Shown here: piece after piece, positions 1 to 5,947 of the stretch
Layout of the letters: the number at the start of each line of letters is the position of its first letter
How positions within the stretch are numbered: position 1 is the stretch's first letter
Assembly: GCA_943323935.2 (NCBI GenBank)
Contig: CALPJR020000041.1
Location: forward strand, 1-6,980
Direction: 5' to 3'
Origin: Bifidobacterium breve
GTDB taxonomy: Bacteria > Bacteroidota > Bacteroidia > Chitinophagales > Chitinophagaceae
DNA length: 6,980 nucleotides
Translations under genes and position numbers: made by a program
The notes under the pieces: model-generated
Told to the model about the DNA's origin: nothing
Databases searched by the model: none
The model's input: the letters and a program-made list of their open reading frames with translations, nothing else

Positions 1-474
1 GATGGTTTGCACCGCACTAGCACCTGTTGTTAACCTAGAGTCTTTTGAAACTTTGTCACCAATCATGACTACTTCGATACTAGGGTGGTGTGCAAATTCA
101 ATAGCAGCATTTAAGCTACAAGTAAAAAAGGTAGCATTTAAATTTGGGTCTAATGATTTTGCAAATACTAAAATGGAAGTACCTCCAGAAGTTAAAATAT
201 ACATACCGCTTTGCACTAACGCAGCTGTTTTTTGTGCGATGATGTGTTTGTCCTCTAAATTATACACCATCTTTCTGTCAAAAGCGGTGTGAAATGATTT
301 GCTTAGTGCGCCGCCATGTACTTTGATCAATTTATCTTCTTGCGCAAGTTCTTGAAGGTCTCTTCTGATGGTATCATCAGACACACCCATTTTATTGCTC
401 AAATCCGCACATAAAATTTTATTATGCAGGTTTAATTGGTGTAAAATGAATTCTTGACGCTCTTTCTTAAGCAT
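1..474 (-). CDS. DeoR-family transcriptional regulator (partial, C-terminus outside window)
   Basis: Reading the minus strand from the ATG at 474-472 gives 158 uninterrupted residues to the window edge, so the 3' part is missing; family members are usually about 250 residues. Residues 1-56 form the DeoR winged helix-turn-helix, with the signature VSDDTIRRDLQELAQEDKLI (31-50) followed by KVHGGAL. From about residue 75 the DeoRC sensor domain begins, with the phosphate-loop-like TSGGTSILVFAKSL (95-108) and a TFFTCSLNAAIEF stretch (115-127) matching the usual 'VVTNSLNIA' segment. Such proteins are cytoplasmic repressors that bind DNA and respond to a sugar phosphate or similar metabolite. The loop has Thr-Ser-Gly-Gly where many members have Asp-Ser/Gly-Gly-Thr, so effector preference cannot be guessed. 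The gene lies downstream of the PLP enzyme gene in the same direction (82-bp gap), but its likely target may be an unseen gene past position 1. Family call is secure; the regulated pathway is unknown. Confidence 0.93.
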   Translation of the reverse strand, partial: MLKKERQEFILHQLNLHNKILCADLSNKMGVSDDTIRRDLQELAQEDKLIKVHGGALSKSFHTAFDRKMVYNLEDKHIIAQKTAALVQSGMYILTSGGTSILVFAKSLDPNLNATFFTCSLNAAIEFAHHPSIEVVMIGDKVSKDSRLTTGASAVQTI

Positions 475-556
475 TATGCGGTAATTAGACTATCAAATTA
501 GGCAAAAAACCGCAAATACGAACGAATGTTAACAAAATTGGACTAAATGTGGAATT

Positions 557-1822
557 TTAGGCTTTGCTCAAGGTATTTAAAGCATCCACAAATACGTCTA
601 ACTCCTTGGTGGTGGTGTAAAGGTTTGGTGTTATCCTACATCCACGCACATTGGCATAATCAATGGCTACAGTAAAAATTTTATGTTCCTTCAATAAGCG
701 CTCAGCTAGCATTGCAGGTTTCATATTTTTGATGCCTACATTGCTAATGGCACAAGAACGATCTGGAGTGGTTGGCGTATTTAATAAAATATTTGGATTG
801 TCCTTGACTTTGCTTGTCCAATATTGTTGCAAGTATCTTAACCTAGCTTCTTTTTTTGCCGGGCCAATCATTTGATAATAGGCAATGGAATCGGGTATAG
901 TTAAATCTGTATGCACAGGATGGGTTCCAGTATGGTTGATACGTTTTATCTTATTTGCATCTTTTTCATTGTCTCCAAAAAGCGGCCAGATGTTTTTGAT
1001 ATGTTCTTTTTTTACAAAAAGAATACCTGCGCCTAATGGCACACTCAACCATTTATGTAAGGAGGCTGCATAATAATCACAGCCTAAATCAGCAATACTA
1101 AATTGGATATGTGCAAAAGCATGTGCGCCATCTACCATCACTTGTACCCCTTGCTGGTGGGCCATTTCACTGATTTTTTTGATTGGTAATATTTGGCCAG
1201 TGATATTGATCATATGGCTCACTAATATCACTTTAGTTTTTGGAGTAATTGCGTTTTTATAAAGATCAACAATCTCTGCATCGTCTTTTGGATGATTGGG
1301 AACTGAAATCATTTTATTCACTACACCATGTCTTTCACTTACTAATTTAAACATGTCTAACATGGCTCCATAGTCTTGCTCGGCCATGATGGCTTCGTCA
1401 CCAGCTTGCCAATGAATACCACCAATAATTGTATCTAAAGATTCAGTGGTATTGCGTGTAATAATTAATTCTTCGGGGCTACATCCAGCAATCTCCGCTA
1501 ATGCAATCACTGATTTTTGTTTGTTATCCCATTGCACAGTGCGCATATAATATGACCCTTGGTAATTGATTTCTTTGATATGCTCGATATACTTATTGAG
1601 TATGGGTTGAGGCAAAAAATTATAGTAGCCATTTTCTAAATTAATATAGTCTGGCTTTAAAATATATTGTTGACGAATCTCCTCCCAAAAACGATTGTCT
1701 TCTGCAAGTGCTAAAGGTGATTTTTCTGCATGGCTTGCAAAAGCTTTAGCCATGCCTCCAAAACCCATTGGCATTGCAATACCAGTTAAAACAAGGTCTT
1801 TGATAAATTGTCTTTTTTCCAT
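557..1822 (-). CDS. Exported PLP-dependent aminotransferase class V / isopenicillin N epimerase-like enzyme
   Basis: The 421-residue product is a fold-type I PLP enzyme of the class V aminotransferase family, closest in style to isopenicillin N epimerase-like and cysteine-desulfurase-like proteins. Visible landmarks are TRNTTESLD (122-130, cofactor phosphate side), VDGAHAFAH (230-238, with D231 to contact the pyridine nitrogen and H234), SLHKW (254-258, K257 as predicted Schiff-base lysine) and a C-terminal VRGCRITPNLYTT (392-404) where R396 would hold the substrate carboxylate. All key residues are present, so it should be active. The N-terminus, KRQFIKDLVLTG followed by a Gly/Ala/Met-rich stretch to about A28-A30, resembles a Tat signal with Lys-Arg instead of Arg-Arg, which suggests export of the folded, cofactor-loaded enzyme to the periplasm. 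The true reaction (racemase, lyase, desulfurase or transaminase) cannot be read from sequence. The start at 1822 is chosen because it yields this leader. It is divergent from the M28 peptidase gene. Confidence 0.9.
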   Translation of the reverse strand: MEKRQFIKDLVLTGIAMPMGFGGMAKAFASHAEKSPLALAEDNRFWEEIRQQYILKPDYINLENGYYNFLPQPILNKYIEHIKEINYQGSYYMRTVQWDNKQKSVIALAEIAGCSPEELIITRNTTESLDTIIGGIHWQAGDEAIMAEQDYGAMLDMFKLVSERHGVVNKMISVPNHPKDDAEIVDLYKNAITPKTKVILVSHMINITGQILPIKKISEMAHQQGVQVMVDGAHAFAHIQFSIADLGCDYYAASLHKWLSVPLGAGILFVKKEHIKNIWPLFGDNEKDANKIKRINHTGTHPVHTDLTIPDSIAYYQMIGPAKKEARLRYLQQYWTSKVKDNPNILLNTPTTPDRSCAISNVGIKNMKPAMLAERLLKEHKIFTVAIDYANVRGCRITPNLYTTTKELDVFVDALNTLSKA

Positions 1823-1851
1823 AAGGCGTATATTATGGTATTAAATTCCGA

Positions 1852-1897
1852 CAAATTTTGTTGCTTTCAAAATAAAAAACCAATAGGTGCACAAAAA
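1852..1897 (-). promoter_or_regulatory. Candidate promoter for the PLP enzyme gene
   Basis: Read on the minus strand, two overlapping arrangements resemble the Bacteroidota sigma consensus (TTG, about 19 bp, TAnnTTTG). One is TTTTTG (1897-1892) with TTATTTTG (1875-1868), 16 bp apart. The other is TTG (1883-1881) with AAAATTTG (1859-1852), 21 bp apart. Each -7 element differs from consensus at one position. Either would give a leader of roughly 20-40 nt before the ATG at 1822. In such AT-rich DNA chance matches are common, so this is tentative. Confidence 0.25.
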
Positions 1898-1931
1898 TTG
1901 GATAAATGGTGCATTATAATGGCCGCTTTTA

Positions 1932-1942
1932 CCTAATTTGAT
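1932..1942 (+). promoter_or_regulatory. Possible -7 element upstream of the M28 peptidase gene
   Basis: CCTAATTTGAT sits 26 bp before the ATG at 1969 and resembles a Bacteroidota -7 element with one base fewer in the spacer (TA-A-TTTG). No TTG lies at the expected distance upstream, so support is weak. The same 11 bases occur on the minus strand at 502-492, before the DeoR gene. A TATAAT string at 1915-1920 is an alternative but lacks a properly spaced partner. Confidence 0.2.
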
Positions 1943-1968
1943 CATTCAAAATCATCAAAAGACCTACT

Positions 1969-3507
1969 ATGAAAAACTTAGTAATCAAAGGGTTCATCCT
2001 TGCAGCAATTTTACCAATTTCTGCTATGGCGCAATTAGATCCTGCAACCATTCAAAAAATCAGAACAGAAGGATTGGAAAAATCTCAAGTAATGGATATC
2101 GCGTTTAACTTAACAGATAAAAGCGGAAATAGATTGGCCAATTCTGAAGGCTATGCTAGAGCAGCAAATTATGCAAAAGAGGTATTGACAAAAAATGGTG
2201 CAGTGAATGCAGTTTTAGAACCATGGGGTGAATTTGGTAAAGGATGGGATTTAGAGAAAATGTATTTTGCGATGACTGCACCATATTATAAACCATTATT
2301 GGCTTGGCCTAAAACATGGACTGCAGGCACCAATGGATTAAAGAATGCAACCATTCTTGTAGTGGATGCTAAAGACTCTATTACACTAGAGGCTTATAAA
2401 GGACAATTAAAAGGGAAGATCATCATTTTAGATCAAGACAATAAGTACAAGCAAAGTTTTAAAGCAGACGCTGAAAGATATACGGACGAAGCATTGACCG
2501 CAATGGAAGCAGCAGCTGCACCGGCAGTATCTAGAACACCAGATACTGCGCAACAAAGACGTATGCGCGAGATGCAAGCACAAAGATCAGGACCACAAAG
2601 AGTCATGAACTTATTAAAGGCAATGGCAATTGAGGAAGGCGCAGTGGCGATGTTAACTACAGCTACAAGAAATCATGATGGTACCATTTTCGCACAGGGG
2701 GGAGGCTCCTATAAAGGAACAGATCCAGCAAATTTTTTAGACCTTGCAATGTCTGTAGAAGACTACAATACTTTTTTAAGATTGGCTAAATCGGGCACTA
2801 CTGTAAAAGCAGACCTTGATGTAAAAACTAAATTTCATACTAAGGACTTACAAGGTTATAATGTACTTGCAGAAATTCCAGGTACAGACCCATTGTTGAA
2901 AGACGAAGTGGTGATGATTGGTGCGCATTTGGATTCATGGCAGTCAGGAACAGGAGCAACAGACAACGCATCAGGTTCGGCAGTGATGATTGAGGCAATG
3001 CGTATTATCAAAGCAGCAGGTATTGATCCTAAAAGAACTATCCGCATTGGATTATGGAGTGCAGAGGAAGAAGGCTTATTGGGCTCAAGAGGTTATGTGA
3101 AAAAAACATTTATGGATGCCAACAATCAACCAAATGCAGCGCATCAAAAATTCTCTACCTATTTTAATATTGACAATGGTACGGGGAAAATTCGTGGAAT
3201 TTATGCACAAGGCAATACTGCCGCTGCAGCTATTTTCAAAACTTGGCTAGCGCCTTTCAATGATTTAGGTGCAAAGACGGTGACTTTAAGCAATACAGGA
3301 AGCACTGACCATATTGCATTTGATGGGGTAGGATTACCGGGCTTTCAGTTCATACAAGATCCTATTGAATACAGCACAAGAACGCATCATAGCAATATGG
3401 ATGTATACGATCATTTAATGCAGGATGACTTAAAACAAATTGCTACAATAGTTGCTACCTTTGCTTTAAATGCAGCACAGCAAACAAGTTTGATGCCTAG
3501 GAAATAA
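1969..3507 (+). CDS. Secreted M28-family zinc metallopeptidase
   Basis: The 512-residue product is an exported di-zinc peptidase of family M28 (aminopeptidase / glutamate-carboxypeptidase-like). Residues 1-21 are a Sec signal peptide with likely cleavage at AMA|Q. The catalytic domain runs from about 297 to 500 and contains all expected residues: GAHLDSW (318-324, H320 ligand and D322), GATDNASGSA (329-338, D332 bridging both metals), WSAEEEGLLGSRGY (363-376, E366 catalytic base and E367 ligand), FNIDNG (399-404, D402 ligand) and THHSNMD (472-478, H474 ligand). Residues about 120-290 form a PA-like region between signal peptide and catalytic core, interrupted at about 165-212 by an Ala/Gln/Arg-rich, probably disordered or helical, stretch. 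Release of N-terminal residues from peptides in the periplasm or outside the cell is the family role; substrate preference is unknown. It is the first gene of a close-packed plus-strand run. Confidence 0.95.
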   Translation: MKNLVIKGFILAAILPISAMAQLDPATIQKIRTEGLEKSQVMDIAFNLTDKSGNRLANSEGYARAANYAKEVLTKNGAVNAVLEPWGEFGKGWDLEKMYFAMTAPYYKPLLAWPKTWTAGTNGLKNATILVVDAKDSITLEAYKGQLKGKIIILDQDNKYKQSFKADAERYTDEALTAMEAAAAPAVSRTPDTAQQRRMREMQAQRSGPQRVMNLLKAMAIEEGAVAMLTTATRNHDGTIFAQGGGSYKGTDPANFLDLAMSVEDYNTFLRLAKSGTTVKADLDVKTKFHTKDLQGYNVLAEIPGTDPLLKDEVVMIGAHLDSWQSGTGATDNASGSAVMIEAMRIIKAAGIDPKRTIRIGLWSAEEEGLLGSRGYVKKTFMDANNQPNAAHQKFSTYFNIDNGTGKIRGIYAQGNTAAAAIFKTWLAPFNDLGAKTVTLSNTGSTDHIAFDGVGLPGFQFIQDPIEYSTRTHHSNMDVYDHLMQDDLKQIATIVATFALNAAQQTSLMPRK

Positions 3508-3519
3508 CATTTTGATTGA

Positions 3520-4206
3520 ATGAAACATTTTTTTATTTTAATTGTATCCTTTTTTTGGATTGGATCTCTAACGCATCTTGCTGCTCAAAAACTTGAGATT
3601 GATTTAAGAACAGATACCACTGATAAAAAGTATGTTGTTGGTTTAGCTGTAAGGAATGATACCTATACGGGACATGCCTTTGTGATTTTGTATCAACAAG
3701 AAAATAAAACCGCAGAAAAACAAGATTTTAAAGTCTACGGATATTATCCTAAAACTATTGGAACTGTGCCAATCCCAATCGGCGTAGTAAAAAACGATTC
3801 TAATTGCTTAAAACATATCCCGCCCAATGGAGACATGTATTTTATTGTAGATGAAGCTGCTTATTATAAAGCAAAAGCTGTACTGGAAAGGTGGACGGCA
3901 GATCCACCCGCATTTACCTTAATCATTAATTGCATTGACATGTTGGATGAAGTAGCGATGTCAATAGGCGTGAACTTGCCATCTAGGTATAATACCATTA
4001 AATCTTTGGTGCCAGAGCATTATATGAAGTATTTGTATAAGAAACTAAGTTCACCAAAGGGGATCGTGTACAATAAAAAGTATCGATTAAGATTAGTGCC
4101 AAGTTCAGATTCAATCGGATTGATCGCAAATAAACAAATAAAAGTATTGGGTCAGTTTGTGTCAGATACTGCAAATTCAAAATGGATTTTGCAGACATTA
4201 AAATAA
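3520..4206 (+). CDS. Secreted protein of unknown function with His/Cys motifs (possible permuted papain-like fold)
   Basis: The 228-residue product is not a family I can name with certainty. Residues 1-22 are a Sec signal peptide ending HLAA|Q, so the mature protein is periplasmic or secreted. Two motifs stand out: TYTGHAFVILYQ (48-59), followed by a YGYYP segment (73-77), and INCIDMLDEVAMSIGVNLP (136-154). This order, an early Gly-His strand followed much later by an Asn-Cys at the start of a helix, is what circularly permuted NlpC/P60 or LRAT-like hydrolases show, with H52 and C138 as the candidate catalytic pair. That assignment is an inference from motif layout only. The C-terminal 50 residues (KLSSPKGIVYNKKYRLRL onward) are basic and show no motif. 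The gene starts 12 bp after the M28 peptidase gene and ends 10 bp before the AlkB-like gene, so shared transcription is likely. Confidence 0.8.
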   Translation: MKHFFILIVSFFWIGSLTHLAAQKLEIDLRTDTTDKKYVVGLAVRNDTYTGHAFVILYQQENKTAEKQDFKVYGYYPKTIGTVPIPIGVVKNDSNCLKHIPPNGDMYFIVDEAAYYKAKAVLERWTADPPAFTLIINCIDMLDEVAMSIGVNLPSRYNTIKSLVPEHYMKYLYKKLSSPKGIVYNKKYRLRLVPSSDSIGLIANKQIKVLGQFVSDTANSKWILQTLK

Positions 4207-4216
4207 TGTATTAAAT

Positions 4217-4813
4217 ATGTCTTTTCTTTTTGAGCCAGAAAACTTATTGCCATATGATGGCATTGCCATCTACCATGGAATAGTATTCAATGAACAAGAA
4301 GCAAATGGCATTTGTAAGGATTTATTTGAAACTATTACTTGGAAGCAGGATGAAGTGGTGATGTTTGGCAAGAAAATTGTCACTAAAAGAAAAGTGGCAT
4401 GGTATGCAGATGCGGGCATCACCTATACCTACGCTGGAGTTAAAAAATCAGGATTAGAATGGGCATCCTCTTTAATTGAAATCAAGCAAAAAGTCGAAGC
4501 AATTACCGGGGCAAAGTATAATGCATGTTTACTCAATTTATACCACGTAGGAGAAGAGGGGATGGGTTGGCATCAAGACAACGAAAAAGAAATAGTAGAA
4601 GGGTCTTCCATCGCTTCATTGAGTTTTGGGGCAGTCAGAAAATTTGCTTTTAAACATGCCAAAACCAATGAACGTAAAGAGATTGAACTTGCCCATGGCT
4701 CCTTATTAGATATGAAAGGGGCGATACAAGGACATTGGTACCATTCCTTGCCTAAGACAACACGCATCAAACAAATGCGGATTAATTTGACGTTTAGGTT
4801 AATGCATGCATAA
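4217..4813 (+). CDS. AlkB-like 2-oxoglutarate/Fe(II)-dependent dioxygenase
   Basis: The 198-residue cytoplasmic product belongs to the AlkB family, closest to the compact ABH2/ABH3-like bacterial members. These use Fe(II), oxygen and 2-oxoglutarate to remove methyl groups from alkylated bases in DNA or RNA. The core is complete: NLYHVGEEGMGWHQDNE (107-123) gives iron ligands H119 and D121, then SIASLSFGAVRKFAFKH (131-147), LAHGSLLDMKGAIQGHWYHS (158-177) with the third iron ligand H176, and RINLTFR (188-194) with R188 and R194 in the RxNxTxR signature that binds 2-oxoglutarate. The N-terminal 45-75 segment (KKIVTKRKVAWYADAG at 52-67) corresponds to the nucleotide-recognition region. Length is normal for the group and no signal peptide is present. 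Its placement among genes for exported proteins gives no clue to regulation; no Ada-like gene is adjacent. Confidence 0.94.
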   Translation: MSFLFEPENLLPYDGIAIYHGIVFNEQEANGICKDLFETITWKQDEVVMFGKKIVTKRKVAWYADAGITYTYAGVKKSGLEWASSLIEIKQKVEAITGAKYNACLLNLYHVGEEGMGWHQDNEKEIVEGSSIASLSFGAVRKFAFKHAKTNERKEIELAHGSLLDMKGAIQGHWYHSLPKTTRIKQMRINLTFRLMHA

Positions 4814-4819
4814 ATAAGA

Positions 4820-4850
4820 TTTGATAAATGATGCTACTTTTTTAATTTTA
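4820..4850 (+). promoter_or_regulatory. Candidate promoter before the DUF6370-like gene
   Basis: TTTG at 4820-4823 and TAATTTTA at 4843-4850 are separated by 19 bp. The pair fits the Bacteroidota pattern except for A in place of the last G of TAnnTTTG. The spacing would place the transcript start at or within a few bases of the ATG at 4857, so any message from here would be leaderless or nearly so. The 43-bp gap after the AlkB-like gene is the largest within this run of genes, which fits an internal promoter. Support is only by pattern. Confidence 0.3.
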
Positions 4851-4856
4851 CTTCCT

Positions 4857-5204
4857 ATGAAAAAACTATTTTTTGCAATTTGTATGCTATGGTCATGCAC
4901 CAGCCTTTGCGCCCAAGACAGTACAACTTTAAAATTCGATCCATCTAAAAAGAGCATGATAGTTGAAGCTGCATGTGGTCAATGTCAGTTCCAAATGAAA
5001 GGGAAGGGATGCACTTTGGCTGTGAGGATCAAGGGGAAGTCCTTTTTTGTAGAAAAAGCACATATAGATGCTTTTGGGGACGCACATGATACTGAGGGAT
5101 TTTGTAATGCAATTAGTAAAGCCAAAGTACAAGGTCAAGTAGTAGGCGGCAAGTTTATTGCAAGCTATTTTGAAATAATTGGAGCAACGCCAACTAAAAA
5201 ATAG
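4857..5204 (+). CDS. Small exported cysteine-rich protein, DUF6370-like
   Basis: The 115-residue product starts at the ATG at 4857 because this gives a normal leader (MKKLFFAICMLWSCTSLCAQ, cleavage near A19). An in-frame TTG at 4821 would add 12 residues that spoil the signal peptide and is unlikely. The mature part resembles a small uncharacterised family I associate with DUF6370: VEAACGQCQFQMKGKGCTLA (36-55), then DAFGDAHDTEGFC (71-83). Four cysteines (C40, C43, C52, C83) and the Asp/His cluster D71, D75, H77, D78 stand out. A CxxC pair plus two further cysteines could bind a metal or form two disulfides in the periplasm; neither is proven. No biochemical role is known to me. It lies 43 bp after the AlkB-like gene and may have its own promoter. 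Confidence 0.85.
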   Translation: MKKLFFAICMLWSCTSLCAQDSTTLKFDPSKKSMIVEAACGQCQFQMKGKGCTLAVRIKGKSFFVEKAHIDAFGDAHDTEGFCNAISKAKVQGQVVGGKFIASYFEIIGATPTKK

Positions 5205-5212
5205 GGGCATAA

Positions 5213-5237
5213 TGTTCCAATAAGATAGATGGGAACA
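5213..5237. repeat. Inverted repeat TGTTCC-N13-GGAACA
   Basis: Perfect 6-bp arms at 5213-5218 and 5232-5237 lie 8 bp after the stop of the DUF6370-like gene. There is no T-run directly after the second arm, so it is a poor intrinsic terminator. It could be a weak transcript-end hairpin or a protein-binding site upstream of the lipoprotein promoter. Confidence 0.35.
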
Positions 5238-5255
5238 AATTTGTATTATATATAG

Positions 5256-5286
5256 TTGTGGTTATCTTTTTTTTTCTTAATTTTTG
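5256..5286 (+). promoter_or_regulatory. Candidate promoter for NTF2-like lipoprotein copy 1
   Basis: TTG at 5256-5258 and TAATTTTTG at 5278-5286 are 19 bp apart. This matches the Bacteroidota TTG/TAnnTTTG arrangement with one extra base inside the -7 element. A start around 5293 would give a leader of about 15 nt, rich in A just before the ATG at 5308, as is common for well-expressed genes in this phylum. The position after an operon end and before a lone gene makes a promoter here likely even if the exact boxes are uncertain. Confidence 0.45.
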
Positions 5287-5307
5287 TTTCAAATTAAACT
5301 TAAAAAA

Positions 5308-5823
5308 ATGAAAAAAACATTCTTGGTAGTATTGCTTGCTACAACCTTATTTGCATGTTCAACTCCAGCTGAAACAAAAGTTGAAGCTACAACAGGAACA
5401 ACTTCAGTTACTACAGAAGGTCCAGATGTGGAATTAATGAAAAAAGCTGCTGAATCATGGGCTAGTGGCAATTGGGATGCGTATTTGTCATGCTATGCTG
5501 ATACTGCTATTTCAGTGCATAATGTTTGGGCTGTTACTACAGATACAACTGTTGTAAGAAAAGTTTCTACTTACATTGACGCGTTTAAGAAAAGCAGAGA
5601 AGGTATGGATGGTAATGTAACAATTGATAATAGTATTTATGAAGTGGTAACAATGGCCGATGGCAGTAAATATGGTCATGCTTGGCTTAATTTATCCTGG
5701 AAAACAAAGAAAGGGGAAACTAGCAAAACATTGTTATTTAATTCATTTTCAATTAAGGATGGCAAATTCACAACTGAGTGGCCGATCTATGACACCAAAG
5801 AATTTGATAAATTGTTGAAATAA
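5308..5823 (+). CDS. NTF2/SnoaL-like lipoprotein, tandem copy 1
   Basis: The 171-residue product is a predicted lipoprotein: MKKTFLVVLLATTLFAC places a lipobox LFAC with the acylated cysteine at C17. The ATG at 5308 is chosen over an in-frame TTG at 5284, which would put eight basic residues before the signal. After a Thr/Glu-rich linker (18-37) comes one compact alpha+beta domain with the look of the NTF2-like superfamily: EGPDVELMKKAAESWASGNW (37-56, helix plus the 'GNWD' turn), DTAISVH (65-71), KYGHAWLNLSWKTKKG (121-136) and FSIKDGKF (147-154). Such cone-shaped folds bind small molecules or act as SnoaL/DUF4440-type enzymes; H71 and H124 line up with the next copy, but no catalytic role can be assigned. 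No acidic surface-export patch follows C17, so an inward-facing periplasmic anchor is more likely. A terminator follows 22 bp downstream, suggesting a single-gene transcript. Confidence 0.88.
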   Translation: MKKTFLVVLLATTLFACSTPAETKVEATTGTTSVTTEGPDVELMKKAAESWASGNWDAYLSCYADTAISVHNVWAVTTDTTVVRKVSTYIDAFKKSREGMDGNVTIDNSIYEVVTMADGSKYGHAWLNLSWKTKKGETSKTLLFNSFSIKDGKFTTEWPIYDTKEFDKLLK

Positions 5824-5845
5824 TATTTAAGTTTGGTAGAATACG

Positions 5846-5883
5846 AAAAGGGGGGTCATTATTCATAATAGTCCCCCTTTTTT
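5846..5883 (+). terminator. Strong Rho-independent terminator after lipoprotein copy 1
   Basis: AAAAGGGGG (5846-5854) pairs with CCCCCTTTT (5873-5881). The inner part adds two G-U wobble pairs and a short ATTA/TAAT stem around a TTCA loop (5862-5865), with one C-A mismatch. Six T residues at 5878-5883 follow the C-run. It lies 22 bp past the copy 1 stop codon and should separate it from copies 2 and 3. Confidence 0.92.
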
Positions 5884-5898
5884 ATGCCCTAAAAATAT

Positions 5899-5928
5899 TT
5901 TTTAGTATCAAAAAGATACATATATTTA
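5899..5928 (+). promoter_or_regulatory. Candidate promoter with embedded inverted repeat before lipoprotein copy 2
   Basis: TATATTTA at 5921-5928 matches TAnnTTTG except for the last base, 19 nt before the copy 2 ATG. At the right distance upstream is only TTT (5899-5901), not TTG, so the -33 box is imperfect. Between them lies a perfect inverted repeat, GTATC-AAAAA-GATAC (5905-5919), centred in the spacer where a repressor or activator could bind. A new promoter is needed here because a strong terminator precedes it. Confidence 0.35.
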
Positions 5929-5947
5929 TAACATAAAAAATAAACAA

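Noticed and set aside
2..292. Plus-strand open frame of 96 codons
   Set aside because: It lies antisense to the DeoR regulator, whose helix-turn-helix and sensor motifs are clear on the minus strand.
663..1073. Two plus-strand open frames (663-875 and 885-1073)
   Set aside because: Both are antisense to the PLP enzyme gene and show no domain or leader.
2856..3047. Minus-strand open frame inside the M28 peptidase gene
   Set aside because: It overlaps the catalytic-motif coding region on the opposite strand and has no recognisable features.
3998..4198. Minus-strand open frame over the 3' end of the His/Cys secreted protein gene
   Set aside because: Antisense to a gene with a signal peptide and consistent spacing; its translation has no motif.
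4573..4770. Minus-strand open frame within the AlkB-like gene
   Set aside because: Antisense to the conserved iron-binding core.
4821..4856. TTG start giving a 12-residue N-terminal extension of the DUF6370-like protein
   Set aside because: The extension would sit before a normal MKK signal peptide, and the ATG at 4857 is a better start.
4929..5210. Minus-strand open frame of 93 codons over the DUF6370-like gene
   Set aside because: Antisense to a gene with a signal peptide and family-like Cys motifs; it has no own leader or motif.
5213..5260. Intrinsic terminator at the TGTTCC/GGAACA repeat
   Set aside because: The stem is only 6 bp with a 13-nt loop and no T-run follows directly, so it is listed only as an inverted repeat.
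5284..5307. TTG start giving an 8-residue extension of lipoprotein copy 1
   Set aside because: The two paralogues start at MKKT directly, and the extension overlaps the candidate -7 element.
5289..5471. Minus-strand open frame over the start of lipoprotein copy 1
   Set aside because: Mirror of the lipoprotein leader and linker; it has no support of its own.
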